Of a stretch of DNA of 64,000 nt, positions 16,685-25,881 are shown piece by piece. Each line of letters begins with the position of its first letter. Within the stretch, counting starts at the first letter, position 1. The position numbers and the translations under genes were made by a program. The DNA comes from Lactobacillus sp. CBA3606 (GTDB lineage Bacteria; Bacillota; Bacilli; Lactobacillales; Lactobacillaceae), in the NCBI RefSeq assembly GCF_002970935.1, contig NZ_CP027194.1:930001-994000 (forward strand), read 5' to 3'. The notes beneath the pieces are model-generated. The model saw only the letters and a program-made list of their open reading frames with translations, was not told the origin of the DNA and ran no database searches.

Positions 16685-17065
16685 GTGAATATTCGTGACA
16701 TTGATCATCTCGTTTTAACCGTCACCGACCTCTCCCGGTCACTCCGCTTTTACCATGAAGTTTTCGACTTACCCATCGTCACTTTTGATGGTGACCGCCA
16801 AGCGGTATTAGTTGGCAAACAAAAGATCAACTTCCAAACCGTTGACGCCCCCCATGAACCCTTGGCGGGCACCCCAACCCCTGGTAGTGCCGATCTTTGT
16901 TTGATTGCCCGTGATAAAATCGCTGATATCGAACACCATTTAAATAGTTATTTCGTCCCAATTGTCGCCGGTCCCGTTGAACGAACCGGTGCTCACGGGC
17001 AATTAACGTCATTATATGTTCGTGATCCTGATAATAACTTGATTGAAATCAGTAACTATCATTAA
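16685..17065 (+). CDS. VOC-superfamily (glyoxalase-like) protein
   Basis: 126 residues from GTG 16685, which has an AAAGGA ribosome site; a longer frame to 16610 starts before the promoter. The paired beta-alpha-beta-beta-beta modules show the metal-ligand pattern of glyoxalase/FosB-like proteins: His8 (DIDHLVLTV), a middle strand, and Glu near the end (DNNLIEISN). No Fos-specific signature can be claimed, so the substrate is open. Lone gene followed by a strong terminator. Confidence 0.8.
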   Translation: MNIRDIDHLVLTVTDLSRSLRFYHEVFDLPIVTFDGDRQAVLVGKQKINFQTVDAPHEPLAGTPTPGSADLCLIARDKIADIEHHLNSYFVPIVAGPVERTGAHGQLTSLYVRDPDNNLIEISNYH

Positions 17066-17075
17066 CAATCCGGTA

Positions 17076-17124
17076 AAAAGCTGTCACTAGTCATCAAAAA
17101 TTGATGACTAATGACAGCTTTTTT
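17076..17124 (+). terminator. Terminator of the VOC gene
   Basis: About 20-bp stem (AAAAGCTGTCA-TAGTCATCA and complement, single mismatch) followed by six T. Confidence 0.9.
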
Positions 17125-17142
17125 GCGCTAACGCCAAACTTT

Positions 17143-17187
17143 AATTTTAAAAACCACTTAAGTTGATACGCTCATCAACCTAAGTGG
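17143..17187 (-). terminator. Terminator of the 92-residue secreted protein gene
   Basis: CCACTTA-GTTGA arm (17154-) pairs with TCAAC-TAAGTGG (to 17187), T-rich run on the minus strand. Confidence 0.75.
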
Positions 17188-17212
17188 CCCTGTCAAGGTC
17201 GACCTACTCGGC

Positions 17213-17491
17213 CTAGCTATTTTCACGTAAAATCACGCTAGCTTGATTATTCGCAGTGTCGACACTCGTGTCGGCCTTTTGATTAATCGCCGTCGTCTGT
17301 TTTAGAATTTGCTGATTATCTAACCGTTGGGCCGTGGTGCAAACTGGTGCTGGCTTGTTAGCGGCCACCGCAACTGCTTGGTCCATTGTCCGACTACCAA
17401 AATTCTGACCTTCAAAGCCAGTGACTAGTAACGTCCCTAACCCCATGATCGCCGTCAATGCCAATACTGCAGAACCAACTCGTTTGAACAT
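17213..17491 (-). CDS. Small exported protein of 92 residues
   Basis: Start at ATG 17491, directly behind GGGGGAG; an in-frame start at 17521 would lack a ribosome site. An N-terminal signal/anchor segment (FKRVGSAVLALTAIMGLGTLLV) is followed by a polar, Gln/Thr/Asn-rich tail (about 60 residues) with one Cys. No known domain. Lone gene with its own terminator. Probably a small extracellular or membrane-anchored protein. Confidence 0.6.
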   Translation of the reverse strand: MFKRVGSAVLALTAIMGLGTLLVTGFEGQNFGSRTMDQAVAVAANKPAPVCTTAQRLDNQQILKQTTAINQKADTSVDTANNQASVILRENS

Positions 17492-17577
17492 CTTGAACTC
17501 CCCCTTTGACTCCTCCAGCATATCAGCCCCTAATAATTTAGCAACTTAAGCGACACGTGATGCCAGTCACACGGCGC

Positions 17578-17622
17578 ACAAAAAGATCGCCTAACGCAGC
17601 TGATTTAGCGTTAGACGACCTT
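17578..17622 (-). terminator. Terminator of the PTS permease gene
   Basis: Stem around CTAACGC/GCGTTAG extended by AAGATCG/CGACCTT, with TTTTT on the minus strand. Confidence 0.75.
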
Positions 17623-17666
17623 AAACTAGGTTGACCCAGCTTATTTTTTAACCCACTTAAACAACC

Positions 17667-19652
17667 CTATTCGGCAGCGCCGATGATATCACCAGCCACG
17701 ACCGTCTTCGTCGTATTTAAGGTTAACTTGGTGACTTGAGCCATATTCGTGATAACGACCATCATCGTCGTCGCTTTACCAGCGGCTTTGATTGCGGCCA
17801 AATCAACTGTTGCCACTGCGGTGCCAGCTGCAATCTGATCACCAGCTGCCACATGCAAGTCGAATGGCGTCCCATTCATTTCAACGGTATTAATCCCCAT
17901 GTGTAGCAAAATTTCTAACCCTGAGGCCGTTTTGAGCCCTAACGCGTGTTTCGTTGGAAAGATACTGGTCACTTCGCCACTAACTGGTGAAACGACTTCA
18001 TTCGTCGTGGGTTCCACTGCATAGCCATCCCCCAATAACTTTTGTGCGAAGGTCGTATCTGAAACCGCACTGATTGGCATTAAGGCACCAGTTGCTGGCG
18101 CTTGCAATACCGTCGTGACTGGTCCACTGGGCGTATCAGTCGTTGTCGTTGCGGCGACCGCCGTGGTGGCATCCGTGGTCTGCGTTGGCGTGGCACTCAC
18201 TTTACCATCGAACAAATCCTGTAACGCTTCGGCAACGAACTGTACTTCTGTCCCAATCACGATATGAATATTGTGAACATCCAACACGTTTAAGCCTGGT
18301 ACGCCAGCGGCTTTAACTGCTGGTTGATCCACTTTACCGGTATCATTTAACTGTAACCGTAAACGAGTCGTGCAATTATTAATCACACTAATATTGTCAC
18401 GCCCACCGATTGCGGCATAAATTTGTTTTGCTTGTTTCATGAATTTATCATCATTTGGATCACTATCGACAACCGCCGTAGTGGTATCTGCTGCAACCAC
18501 GGGTTCGCGCCCGGGAGTCTTTAAATCAAATTTTTGAATTGCAAAATTGAACCCAAAATAATAAATGGCTGCCATCACAGCTCCTTGGACTAATAACATG
18601 TACGGTTGATTAGCCAGTGGCATCCGAAAACTCAATAAGTAATCGACTAAGCCACCACTAAATGAAAAACTAGCGGTCCAATGCATTAACGCCGCAAAAC
18701 CCAAGGATAGTCCCATAAAAATAGCATGCAACACGTATAATGGCCAAGCCACAAACATAAATGAGAATTCTAATGGTTCTGTTACCCCAGTAAAGAAGGA
18801 AGCAAATGCCCCGGCCAACATTAACGACCCGGTCTCTTTTTTACGTTCTGGTAACGCATTACGATAAATCGCATATGCCCCAGCTGGTAATCCAAACATC
18901 ATTACTGGGAAAAAACCCGCTTCATACATCCCGGTAACGCCTTTAACCCCTTTGCTCGCCCAGAAATTACCAATATCGTTAATGCCGGCCACATTAAACC
19001 AAAATACCGAATTCAACGCATGATGCAATCCAGTTGGAATCAATAGTCGGTTGAAGAATCCATACAATGCGGCCCCGACAAAGCCTAACTTAGAGATACT
19101 CGTGGCAAATAAAACCATGGCATCATAAACGGCTGGCCAAACAAAGTACATCCCAGCCGTGAAGAATAGCATGACAAACGCCGCCGCAATTGGCACTAAA
19201 CGTTTCCCACTAAAGAAAGATAACGCCATCGGTAACTTGACTTCATGTAACCGATTATAGAGCGCCGCCGCAATCAAGCCGGCACAAATCCCAATCAACA
19301 CATTCTGGTTTACAAAACTAAATGCCGAACGCACGGCCCCGACTTTGATGCCTAATAAATTCGCTAGACCAATCGTACCGCCTGGTTGTAACATCGTGGT
19401 TGGCACTAAGTAAGCGACCACCCCGGCGATTGCCGCAGAGCCATCTTTATTTTTAGACATGCCGACTGCCAAACCAACGGCAAATAATAGTGCTAAATTA
19501 TTTAAAACAACGTCGCCACCACTAATCATGAATCGTGATAATAGCCACGACTTCGGTAAATAGTTACCGAGCCCCACTAAGATTGCGGCCGCCGGTAATG
19601 TGGCGATCGGCAACATTAGTGATTGCCCCATCCTTTGAAAATATGTCTTCAT
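17667..19652 (-). CDS. nagE: PTS permease EIICBA, N-acetylglucosamine/glucose type (NagE-like)
   Basis: 661 residues in the order IIC-IIB-IIA, as in NagE. The IIC part (1-375) starts YFQRMGQSLMLPIATLPAAA and contains RLLIPTGLHHALN and FFTGVTEPLEF. IIB carries the phospho-Cys427 (NNCTTRLRL) and IIA the phospho-His584 (ILLHMGINTVEM) with His569 nearby. A Thr/Ala-rich linker joins B and A. It imports and phosphorylates GlcNAc and probably glucose. A NagR/YvoA-like half palindrome and a cre-like site lie upstream, supporting amino-sugar control. Monocistronic. Confidence 0.85.
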   Translation of the reverse strand: MKTYFQRMGQSLMLPIATLPAAAILVGLGNYLPKSWLLSRFMISGGDVVLNNLALLFAVGLAVGMSKNKDGSAAIAGVVAYLVPTTMLQPGGTIGLANLLGIKVGAVRSAFSFVNQNVLIGICAGLIAAALYNRLHEVKLPMALSFFSGKRLVPIAAAFVMLFFTAGMYFVWPAVYDAMVLFATSISKLGFVGAALYGFFNRLLIPTGLHHALNSVFWFNVAGINDIGNFWASKGVKGVTGMYEAGFFPVMMFGLPAGAYAIYRNALPERKKETGSLMLAGAFASFFTGVTEPLEFSFMFVAWPLYVLHAIFMGLSLGFAALMHWTASFSFSGGLVDYLLSFRMPLANQPYMLLVQGAVMAAIYYFGFNFAIQKFDLKTPGREPVVAADTTTAVVDSDPNDDKFMKQAKQIYAAIGGRDNISVINNCTTRLRLQLNDTGKVDQPAVKAAGVPGLNVLDVHNIHIVIGTEVQFVAEALQDLFDGKVSATPTQTTDATTAVAATTTTDTPSGPVTTVLQAPATGALMPISAVSDTTFAQKLLGDGYAVEPTTNEVVSPVSGEVTSIFPTKHALGLKTASGLEILLHMGINTVEMNGTPFDLHVAAGDQIAAGTAVATVDLAAIKAAGKATTMMVVITNMAQVTKLTLNTTKTVVAGDIIGAAE

Positions 19653-19734
19653 ACCAATTTCTCCCTGTCATCTTTTTTAACACGTTGTAAATACTATCAC
19701 AGCATGTCATAAGATAACAGTTGAGTGTCACAAC

Positions 19735-19752
19735 TTATGTATAGACCAATTC
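19735..19752 (-). promoter_or_regulatory. Candidate NagR/GntR-type operator upstream of nagE
   Basis: On the minus strand the sequence AATTGGTCTATACATAAG matches one complete half of the amino-sugar repressor palindrome (AATTGGT-CTATAC) and part of the other half. Located about 85-100 bp upstream of the permease start codon. Confidence 0.45.
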
Positions 19753-19853
19753 CGAAGATAGCGGTTCCAACCTTATAAAATTAAGTTTTGATTGGTTTGA
19801 AAAAAGTTATGAAATATTTCGTCCTATTTTCATAAAGTTTCTTCAAATTCATC

Positions 19854-19867
19854 AGTTTACGTTTACA
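19854..19867 (-). promoter_or_regulatory. Candidate cre (CcpA) site upstream of nagE
   Basis: TGTAAACGTAAACT on the minus strand matches the cre consensus at 12 of 14 positions, about 200 bp upstream of nagE, so it would act from upstream of the likely promoter. Confidence 0.3.
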
Positions 19868-19886
19868 AATAGTATCATAACTAACC

Positions 19887-19915
19887 CAAAAAAAGATCTG
19901 AATAATTTCAGATCT
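19887..19915 (-). terminator. Terminator of the ketopantoate-reductase-like gene
   Basis: AGATCTGAA / TTCAGATCT 9-bp stem with a 4-nt loop and seven T on the minus strand, 11 bp after the stop. Confidence 0.9.
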
Positions 19916-19925
19916 AACTACCGCA

Positions 19926-20879
19926 TTAAACGGTTTTATATTGACGCATCATTTCGGCCAAGTGAACTTCGTGGGTCACAAACTCATGCACCCGACAAAC
20001 ATAATCATGTTCCCGACCTAATTTTGCAATATAACCGTTAATATAATCGACTTCGGTTGGCCGGCCGTTGGCAAAATCTTGATACATGGAAGGATAATGA
20101 TATTTATAAGCTCGACTAACCGTCGCCACGGAATCGACGGATGCTTGCCGGGTCTCAATTAGCTTGATACCCGCGCGTTCACAGGCATCGTATGCTTCAT
20201 TAAATAGTTGGGTTGCCATATCCTTGACACCCGGATATTCAATAAACTGACCCATTTGTAGTTCGAACATCGTACACAGGCTATTTGTCACGGCGTTAAA
20301 GACCACTTTTGAAAGACACATCCCCATAAAATTGTCCGACCAGATTGGGTTCAAGTCAGCTGCTTTGAAATCAGCCATCACCGCTTTGGTCGTCGCATCA
20401 ATTGGCCCTGCATACTTACTCATATGCATCGCTTCACTCCCGACAGCCCCCATAAAATCAACATCGCCAGGGCCATGTAAGACTGTCGCAATCATCGCCG
20501 TGCCGCCGATAATGTGATCAGCCGCAAAGTACTGCGCAATTTTTTCAAAATGCCCCATCCCATTCATCGCTGAAAAAACATACTGATCATCATGAAACAG
20601 CGGTGCATCGCGTTTGAGTTCAGCCGCTAGTTGCATCTGCTTTTTGAAGATAATCCAAACATCCGGATGCCCCTGATAATCTTCAGGATAATAGATATTG
20701 ATGGGCACGAGCCGTTGATTTTCATGATCACGCGCAACTTGTACGCCCCCCTGTGCACGAACTTTTTCAACGTTAGGCTGCCAAGTCTCAATAAAATCAA
20801 CTTGCACGTTTGCATTTTGTTGTAACATAATCCCGTACCGATATCCCATGGCGCCAGCGCCAATAATGCCATACTTCAT
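19926..20879 (-). CDS. Ketopantoate reductase family 2-oxoacid reductase
   Basis: 317 residues. N-terminal Rossmann fold with GAGAMG (residues 7-12) for NADP(H), a catalytic Lys in SKVVFNAVTNSLCTM and a C-terminal ApbA/PanE helical domain with the S-x-x-x-D-x-x-x-G-R pattern (SMYQDFANGRPTEVDYINGY). Classic PanE makes pantoate, but relatives in lactic acid bacteria reduce branched-chain or aromatic 2-oxoacids (D-2-hydroxyacid dehydrogenases). It is alone behind a T-box leader and not near pan genes, which favours an amino-acid-derived oxoacid substrate; this is inference. Ribosome site AAAGGAAG. Confidence 0.8.
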   Translation of the reverse strand: MKYGIIGAGAMGYRYGIMLQQNANVQVDFIETWQPNVEKVRAQGGVQVARDHENQRLVPINIYYPEDYQGHPDVWIIFKKQMQLAAELKRDAPLFHDDQYVFSAMNGMGHFEKIAQYFAADHIIGGTAMIATVLHGPGDVDFMGAVGSEAMHMSKYAGPIDATTKAVMADFKAADLNPIWSDNFMGMCLSKVVFNAVTNSLCTMFELQMGQFIEYPGVKDMATQLFNEAYDACERAGIKLIETRQASVDSVATVSRAYKYHYPSMYQDFANGRPTEVDYINGYIAKLGREHDYVCRVHEFVTHEVHLAEMMRQYKTV

Positions 20880-20985
20880 AAGCGAAAACTTCCTTTCAAC
20901 GATGGTTATGTGTCCGACGGTTGGTTCTAAAACGATGTACCTGTTCTATGAATTGGGCCAAAAATGGGGCTTATATGTTGCTTGA

Positions 20986-21289
20986 TAAAAAAATGGCCTC
21001 TGGATTTGCATCCAAAGGCCGTTTACACGGGTGACCACCTTAATTTAAGAAACGTTCACACGTTCCAGCTCAGTGCGTTAACTCACAGTCAACGCTAGCA
21101 CGTTACCGGGTGCCACCCTGCAGACCTCGTAAAATCTGCGCCAAGGTTGAACTTTAATTAAATTGCCATGGCACCTTCACAGCGACCGGTGCTCTCTCAG
21201 CATGTCAATTTAACGACTTCTTCTAACCAAATTAGCTTTTCATCAAGTTTTAATGTTCTAATCTTAATATTATTAATTAAGATTGTCAA
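20986..21289 (-). promoter_or_regulatory. T-box leader of the ketopantoate-reductase-like gene (specifier probably TTC, Phe)
   Basis: On the minus strand: promoter TTGACA (21284-21289) and TAAGAT (21261-21266), 17 bp apart; stem I with an AGAGAGC element; T-box sequence GGGTGGCACCCGG (21101-21119 region); terminator stem GGCC-TTGGAT / ATCCA-GGCC (20995-21020) with seven T. Stem I strands TTAAATTG and CAATTTAA pair above the specifier loop and GGTT/AACC pair below, leaving TTC (21149-21151) followed by A. The His T-box in this window has the same spacing. The TGGC acceptor-pairing sequence would suit a G73 tRNA such as Asn, so AAC (21146-21148) is the alternative. Confidence 0.85.
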
Positions 21290-21311
21290 CCCTAATTGAA
21301 ATCTAATTTAA

Positions 21312-22235
21312 TTATTTTTCAGACTCCGGAACTTGTTCAACTGCTGGTAGTGGTGCTGGCAAGTTCGCCAACAATGGTTGCCAATCTAATGACCAAATCA
21401 TTCCCAAAGCATGTTCACCCGTTAAGACCCCCATCAGCGGCCCAATTTCACCGGTTTTAACTCGCACGGCGGGGAACTGATAACGCAATTCGCTCGCCCA
21501 ATCCTCAACAATATCCGTATCATTGGCACTAATAATATCCAACCGGACCGGTAATTGGGTTTTAATGACAAAGCGGTCGAATTCCTCTTGCACCGCCTGT
21601 TGGGCATTTTTCAGGGTTCGTTCTTTACCCAATAATTGGATTTTACCATGATCATTAAACGTGATAATAGGCTTATTGCGTAAGACCATTGTGCCTGCCA
21701 AACTACTATTATTGTATATCCGCCCATTCTTCACCAAATGCCGCATACTATTCACAATAAAGACCGTTTTAGTCATCGTTCGTAATTGGGTTAATTGGGT
21801 TAAGATTTCCGTCATACCATAGCCCGCTAAAGCCATGGCCGCCGCCAACTTAACCATGTTGCCAGTGCCAGCACAGGCCGTCCGTGAATCAAAAACACTA
21901 ACTTGCATCCCTTTAACTGAGGGCGCATATGTTTTGAGATTATTCACATAGCCACTGATACCGCTGCTCAACCCAATCACCAAGACTTGGTCATAACCAG
22001 CGGCTTTTAACGTATCAAAAACCACTTGCATTTCAGACATCGAAATCTGTGAAATTGTCGGAATATCTTTTTCAACTTTTAATAAGCGATAAAATTGATC
22101 CGCATTAATATCGACATTTTCATGATAGACATGGTTGCCAAACATAATCGGATCATTCACCACCGTGATTTTATACTCGGCGGCCGTCTGGGCACTCAAA
22201 TTAGCCGAACTATCGGTTACTACCGCAATTTTCAT
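21312..22235 (-). CDS. DegV family fatty-acid-binding protein
   Basis: 307 residues from ATG 22235, eight bases after GGAG (an in-frame GTG at 22244 overlaps the ribosome site). Begins KIAVVTDSSANL and has PTISQIS, LVIGLSSGISGYVNN and VFDSRTACAGTGNMVKLAA, the conserved lipid head-group and pocket motifs of DegV/FakB proteins. Such proteins deliver fatty acids to the FakA kinase for phospholipid synthesis. The cognate fakA is not nearby. Ends at 21312, close to the T-box promoter of the next gene. Confidence 0.9.
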   Translation of the reverse strand: MKIAVVTDSSANLSAQTAAEYKITVVNDPIMFGNHVYHENVDINADQFYRLLKVEKDIPTISQISMSEMQVVFDTLKAAGYDQVLVIGLSSGISGYVNNLKTYAPSVKGMQVSVFDSRTACAGTGNMVKLAAAMALAGYGMTEILTQLTQLRTMTKTVFIVNSMRHLVKNGRIYNNSSLAGTMVLRNKPIITFNDHGKIQLLGKERTLKNAQQAVQEEFDRFVIKTQLPVRLDIISANDTDIVEDWASELRYQFPAVRVKTGEIGPLMGVLTGEHALGMIWSLDWQPLLANLPAPLPAVEQVPESEK

Positions 22236-22354
22236 ATTGTTCACTCCAATTCAGAGTGTGAATCAAGGCCAGCTAGCATTAAGTGCACTGACTGGCAAGC
22301 TTGACGAACACGTTTCAAAACCCGGCTGCTTCAGGTTTTCCTTTATCAGTGCCG

Positions 22355-22397
22355 TAAAAAAAAGACACTTACATACAGTATACTGTACCCAAGCGTC
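22355..22397 (-). terminator. Terminator of the metA-metY-hom operon
   Basis: Stem GACGCTT / AAGTGTC enclosing TACAG-TATA-CTGTA, with eight T on the minus strand, six bp after the hom stop. Confidence 0.8.
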
Positions 22398-22402
22398 CTT
22401 TT

Positions 22403-23680
22403 TCAAATGTTTACGGATGGCCTCACCGGTTGGGCCGTGGGCGTGCTTGCCCAGTTCGTGGAAAAAGCAATTGGGACTGTCGTGACCGGCCCCGCCCCCT
22501 GTCGAACCAGTTGCCACACGATGGCCGCTAACTGATTTGGCGTTAGAACCATGGTCTGGTAACAATTAGCAGTTCGTTGCTGAATATCAGCAGTTACTGG
22601 TCGTCCAATTGCCACGGTGGTAAATACCAAGTAGGCTTGTGGGACCGTTCGTAAATTTGTCACTGATAACGTTGCCTGATTGGCATTAAACGTTCGGCCT
22701 CTGGTATGCTGAATCAAATGATTGGCAGCAACCAACAAATCATTTAGGATACTGTTCGCGGTTGCAGCACCTCCAGCTCCCGGTCCGGTATATAACGTCG
22801 CTCCTAGGGCTTTGCTAGTAATGGCAATGCCATTTTGAACACCGGCAACTTGACTTATCGGCACCGTCTGCGGAACTGCTACCGGCGCCACCCGACAATA
22901 AATTCGACCTTGGTGTTGTTGCGCCTGCGCCAATAATTTGAGTTGCCAACCGGCACGAACTGCCTGCTGGCACTGTGCCGCCGTTAAGGTGTTAATCCCG
23001 ACCGGTTGAATTTGGTCAACGGTCAGTGCTTGTCCAAAAGCGAATTGACTCAAAATCATTAATTTGTACGTGGTATCAAGTCCAAGGACATCATTAGTCG
23101 AATCGGCCTCGGCATACCCCGCAGTTTGAGCGGCGGCTAATGCCTGCGCATAGGGCTGTCCCGCGGTCATCGCACTTAAGATATAATTAGCCGTTCCATT
23201 AACAATCCCCACAACCTGTTGAATCTCATCCGTCGCATAACTATCTGCTAAGGTCCTTAAAATCGGGATTCCACCAGCAACACTGGCTTCGTAAAATAGA
23301 TCCACCTGATAATACCGTGCTAATGCGACTAACTCGGTGCCAGCAAGAGCCATTAGATCCTTATTGGCTGTCACCACCGACTTACCATGTTGAAACGCCG
23401 AAATAATAGCCGCTTTAGCAGTGGCAATCGTCCCCATCACCTCAATCACAATTTGAATCGCTGGCGCGGTCACAACTGCCTGCAACGTAGTAGTTAACCG
23501 CGTCCCCACCGGCAAAGTTAGCGGGCGTGCCGGCTTAAAATGATGCACTGCCACCATTGCTAAGTGAAAATGAACCCCCTGTTGTTGTTCAATCCGCGTC
23601 ATTGCTTGCGTCAAACGGGTAACTACCCCGCTGCCAACGGTTCCGAGCCCTAACAGGCCAACTTCAATGGTTGTTGCCAT
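22403..23680 (-). CDS. hom: Homoserine dehydrogenase
   Basis: 425 residues; ATG 23680 is preferred to the GTG at 23689 that overlaps the ribosome site. Nucleotide-binding GLGTVGSGV near the start, then TANKDLMALAG, the catalytic-domain motif YEASVAGGIPILRTLADSY and GIVNGTANYILSAM, and a shortened, diverged C-terminal ACT-like region. Reduces aspartate semialdehyde to homoserine. Last gene of the Met T-box operon; asd, which supplies the substrate, lies about 22 kb away. Confidence 0.93.
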   Translation of the reverse strand: MATTIEVGLLGLGTVGSGVVTRLTQAMTRIEQQQGVHFHLAMVAVHHFKPARPLTLPVGTRLTTTLQAVVTAPAIQIVIEVMGTIATAKAAIISAFQHGKSVVTANKDLMALAGTELVALARYYQVDLFYEASVAGGIPILRTLADSYATDEIQQVVGIVNGTANYILSAMTAGQPYAQALAAAQTAGYAEADSTNDVLGLDTTYKLMILSQFAFGQALTVDQIQPVGINTLTAAQCQQAVRAGWQLKLLAQAQQHQGRIYCRVAPVAVPQTVPISQVAGVQNGIAITSKALGATLYTGPGAGGAATANSILNDLLVAANHLIQHTRGRTFNANQATLSVTNLRTVPQAYLVFTTVAIGRPVTADIQQRTANCYQTMVLTPNQLAAIVWQLVRQGAGPVTTVPIAFSTNWASTPTAQPVRPSVNI

Positions 23681-23699
23681 TTGCACCACTCCAATCGTC

Positions 23700-24980
23700 T
23701 TAAACTTGGGCTAACGCTTGATCTAAATCGGCAATTAAATCGGCGACATTTTCAATGCCCACGGACAGCCGAATTAAGTCCGGCGTCACCCCGGCAGCCA
23801 ATAATTCATCATGTGATAACTGGGCATGCGTCGTGGAAGCTGGATGAATGATTAACGATTTCGCATCTGCCACATTTGCCAATAATGAGAACAACTTCAA
23901 GTGTTCGATCAAGGCTTTACCAGCAGTCTCGCCACCCGTAAGGCCAATGGTAAAGATTGACCCCACCCCATTAGGAAAATACTTAGTCGCCAGCGCATGA
24001 TACGGGCTATCCGGCAATTCTGGATAATTAATCCAAGCAACTTTGGGATGTTTATTTAAGAATGCCACGATTTTACGGGTATTGGCAACGTGCCGTTCCA
24101 CTCGCAATGACAATGATTCTAGTCCTTGCAACAGTATGAATGAATTGAACGGACTAATTGCTGCTCCAGTATCTCGCAGCGCCTCCGCCCGTACTTTTGT
24201 CGTAAAGGCACTATCACCTAAATCCGCAAAAACCAAGCCATTGTACTGCGGACTGGGGGTCGTAAATCCTGGATATTTACCGCTAGCTTGCCAATCAAAA
24301 GTGCCACCTTCCACGATGACCCCGCCCATGGTCGTCCCGTGACCACCGATGAATTTGGTGGCCGAATGAATGACAATATCTGCCCCATGTTCCAACGGTC
24401 GCACTAGGTAGGGCGTCCCAAACGTATTATCCACAATTAAAATAATGTGATGCCGATGCGCAATCGCGCCAAGGGCTTCAAAGTCAACCAAATTAATACC
24501 TGGATTCCCAATACTTTCTACATATAAGGCTTTAGTGTGCGCATTAATTTGGGCTTCAAAATTTTCAGGGTCATCAGGATCAACAAAGTGCGTCGTAATC
24601 CCTAACTTTTTCAAAGTCACGCTTAATAAGTCGTAGGTCCCACCGTAAAGTGTCTTCGCCGCAACAATTTCATCACCTTGTTCAGCAATCGTGAGGATAG
24701 CAGCCGTAATGGCAGCGGCCCCCGTTGCCAAGGTAACGCCAGCTGTTCCATGTTCCAATGCGGCCACCCGCTTATCCACGACTGCAGTTGTTGGATTCGT
24801 CAACCGGGTATAGATATTCCCGGCATCCGTCAACGCAAATCGACCGGCAGCTTGCTTCGCATCTTTAAATACATACGATGTTGTTTGATAGATTGGTACC
24901 GCTCGTGCGCCCATTTCATCAACCGTCTGACCAGCATGAACTTGTAAAGTTTCAAAGTGTAAATTATTTTTCGTCGTCAT
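23700..24980 (-). CDS. metY: O-acetylhomoserine sulfhydrylase (MetY family, PLP enzyme)
   Basis: 426 residues, the size typical of MetY rather than of the ~380-residue cystathionine gamma-synthases. PLP Lys near residue 209 ([11 protein letters not shown]), with the YTRLTNPTT and [10 protein letters not shown] motifs. Converts O-acetylhomoserine plus sulfide to homocysteine. Begins at ATG 24980, right at the metA stop (24983), so translation is probably coupled; GCAGG in the metA end serves as ribosome site. The MetA specificity residue supports the acetyl substrate. Confidence 0.88.
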   Translation of the reverse strand: MTTKNNLHFETLQVHAGQTVDEMGARAVPIYQTTSYVFKDAKQAAGRFALTDAGNIYTRLTNPTTAVVDKRVAALEHGTAGVTLATGAAAITAAILTIAEQGDEIVAAKTLYGGTYDLLSVTLKKLGITTHFVDPDDPENFEAQINAHTKALYVESIGNPGINLVDFEALGAIAHRHHIILIVDNTFGTPYLVRPLEHGADIVIHSATKFIGGHGTTMGGVIVEGGTFDWQASGKYPGFTTPSPQYNGLVFADLGDSAFTTKVRAEALRDTGAAISPFNSFILLQGLESLSLRVERHVANTRKIVAFLNKHPKVAWINYPELPDSPYHALATKYFPNGVGSIFTIGLTGGETAGKALIEHLKLFSLLANVADAKSLIIHPASTTHAQLSHDELLAAGVTPDLIRLSVGIENVADLIADLDQALAQV

Positions 24981-24982
24981 TT

Positions 24983-25861
24983 TCAAAAACCTGCTTTCAT
25001 TAATTTAAGGGTTGCCACCCAATTCTGATAAAATTGGCAACTGGCCTGTTGCCAACTATAATTAATCGTGCCCTGTGAATCACTAAAATAATGCTGTGGT
25101 TGCTGAATTGGTCGGTGTTGTTGCCGATCACGCCGATACTCTAACGCCAACGTTTCAGCCGCGTATTCGGGATGTCCGGTCACGTACACGGCATGTTGCG
25201 CCGGCGCCGCCAAGACTAATGGCCCCACTTGCGCATTGGCCGCAACTAGTTGTAGCGCAGTCGGTAATTCAGCCGGCAAGACCAATTGTGTCTGTCGCGA
25301 TTGTGGCATCTTCAACTCGGCTGGCTGCGTTAACCCAGCCATCAATGGCGAGTCCCCGTCCACCATAGTTGCGGTATAAACGCCAAAGATTTTATTAGCA
25401 ACAAGCCGTTTATTAATCCCAAATTGCAGATACAATCCAGCCTGGGCCGCCCAGCATTCAAACAGCGTCTGTCTGACATGCGTTTGCGCCCACGTGATGA
25501 TCGTCTGTAATTCCGCCCAATAATCGACCGCCGTAAAAGGCAATTGTTCCACGGGAGCTCCAGTGACAATCAAACCATCAAAATGCTCAGCTTGAATCTG
25601 CGCTAATGTCACATAATTAGCTGCAATCGTCGCCCGGTCACTGCCCTTAAAATGATGGCTAGTGGGATACATGAAAGTCACCGCCACATCAGTAGGTCCC
25701 ACTGCCAGTCGTTGTAAGAATTGTTGCTCCGTGACTTTTTTAGTTGGCATTAAATTCAAAATTAATACTTGAATGGTCGCCGGTGCTAATTTCGGCTGGC
25801 ACCCTTGTGTTTGGGCCTTTGAAAGTCCATTCCGTGCAATCACCGTCAATTGACTAACCAC
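24983..25861 (-). CDS. metA: Homoserine O-acetyltransferase (MetA/HTS family)
   Basis: 292 residues. Catalytic Cys136 ([10 protein letters not shown]), His229 and Glu231 (VTGHPEY) correspond to Cys142, His235 and Glu237 of the E. coli enzyme. Glu105 (TGAPVEQL) falls at E. coli position 111, where Glu is associated with acetyl-CoA and Gly with succinyl-CoA, so an acetyltransferase is predicted. Start GTG 25861 behind AAGGA; a tiny ORF (ATG AAA GGT GGT TAG) overlaps it. First gene of the operon under the Met T-box. Confidence 0.9.
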   Translation of the reverse strand: MVSQLTVIARNGLSKAQTQGCQPKLAPATIQVLILNLMPTKKVTEQQFLQRLAVGPTDVAVTFMYPTSHHFKGSDRATIAANYVTLAQIQAEHFDGLIVTGAPVEQLPFTAVDYWAELQTIITWAQTHVRQTLFECWAAQAGLYLQFGINKRLVANKIFGVYTATMVDGDSPLMAGLTQPAELKMPQSRQTQLVLPAELPTALQLVAANAQVGPLVLAAPAQHAVYVTGHPEYAAETLALEYRRDRQQHRPIQQPQHYFSDSQGTINYSWQQASCQFYQNWVATLKLMKAGF

Positions 25862-25881
25862 CTTTCATTTTCCTTAAACGC

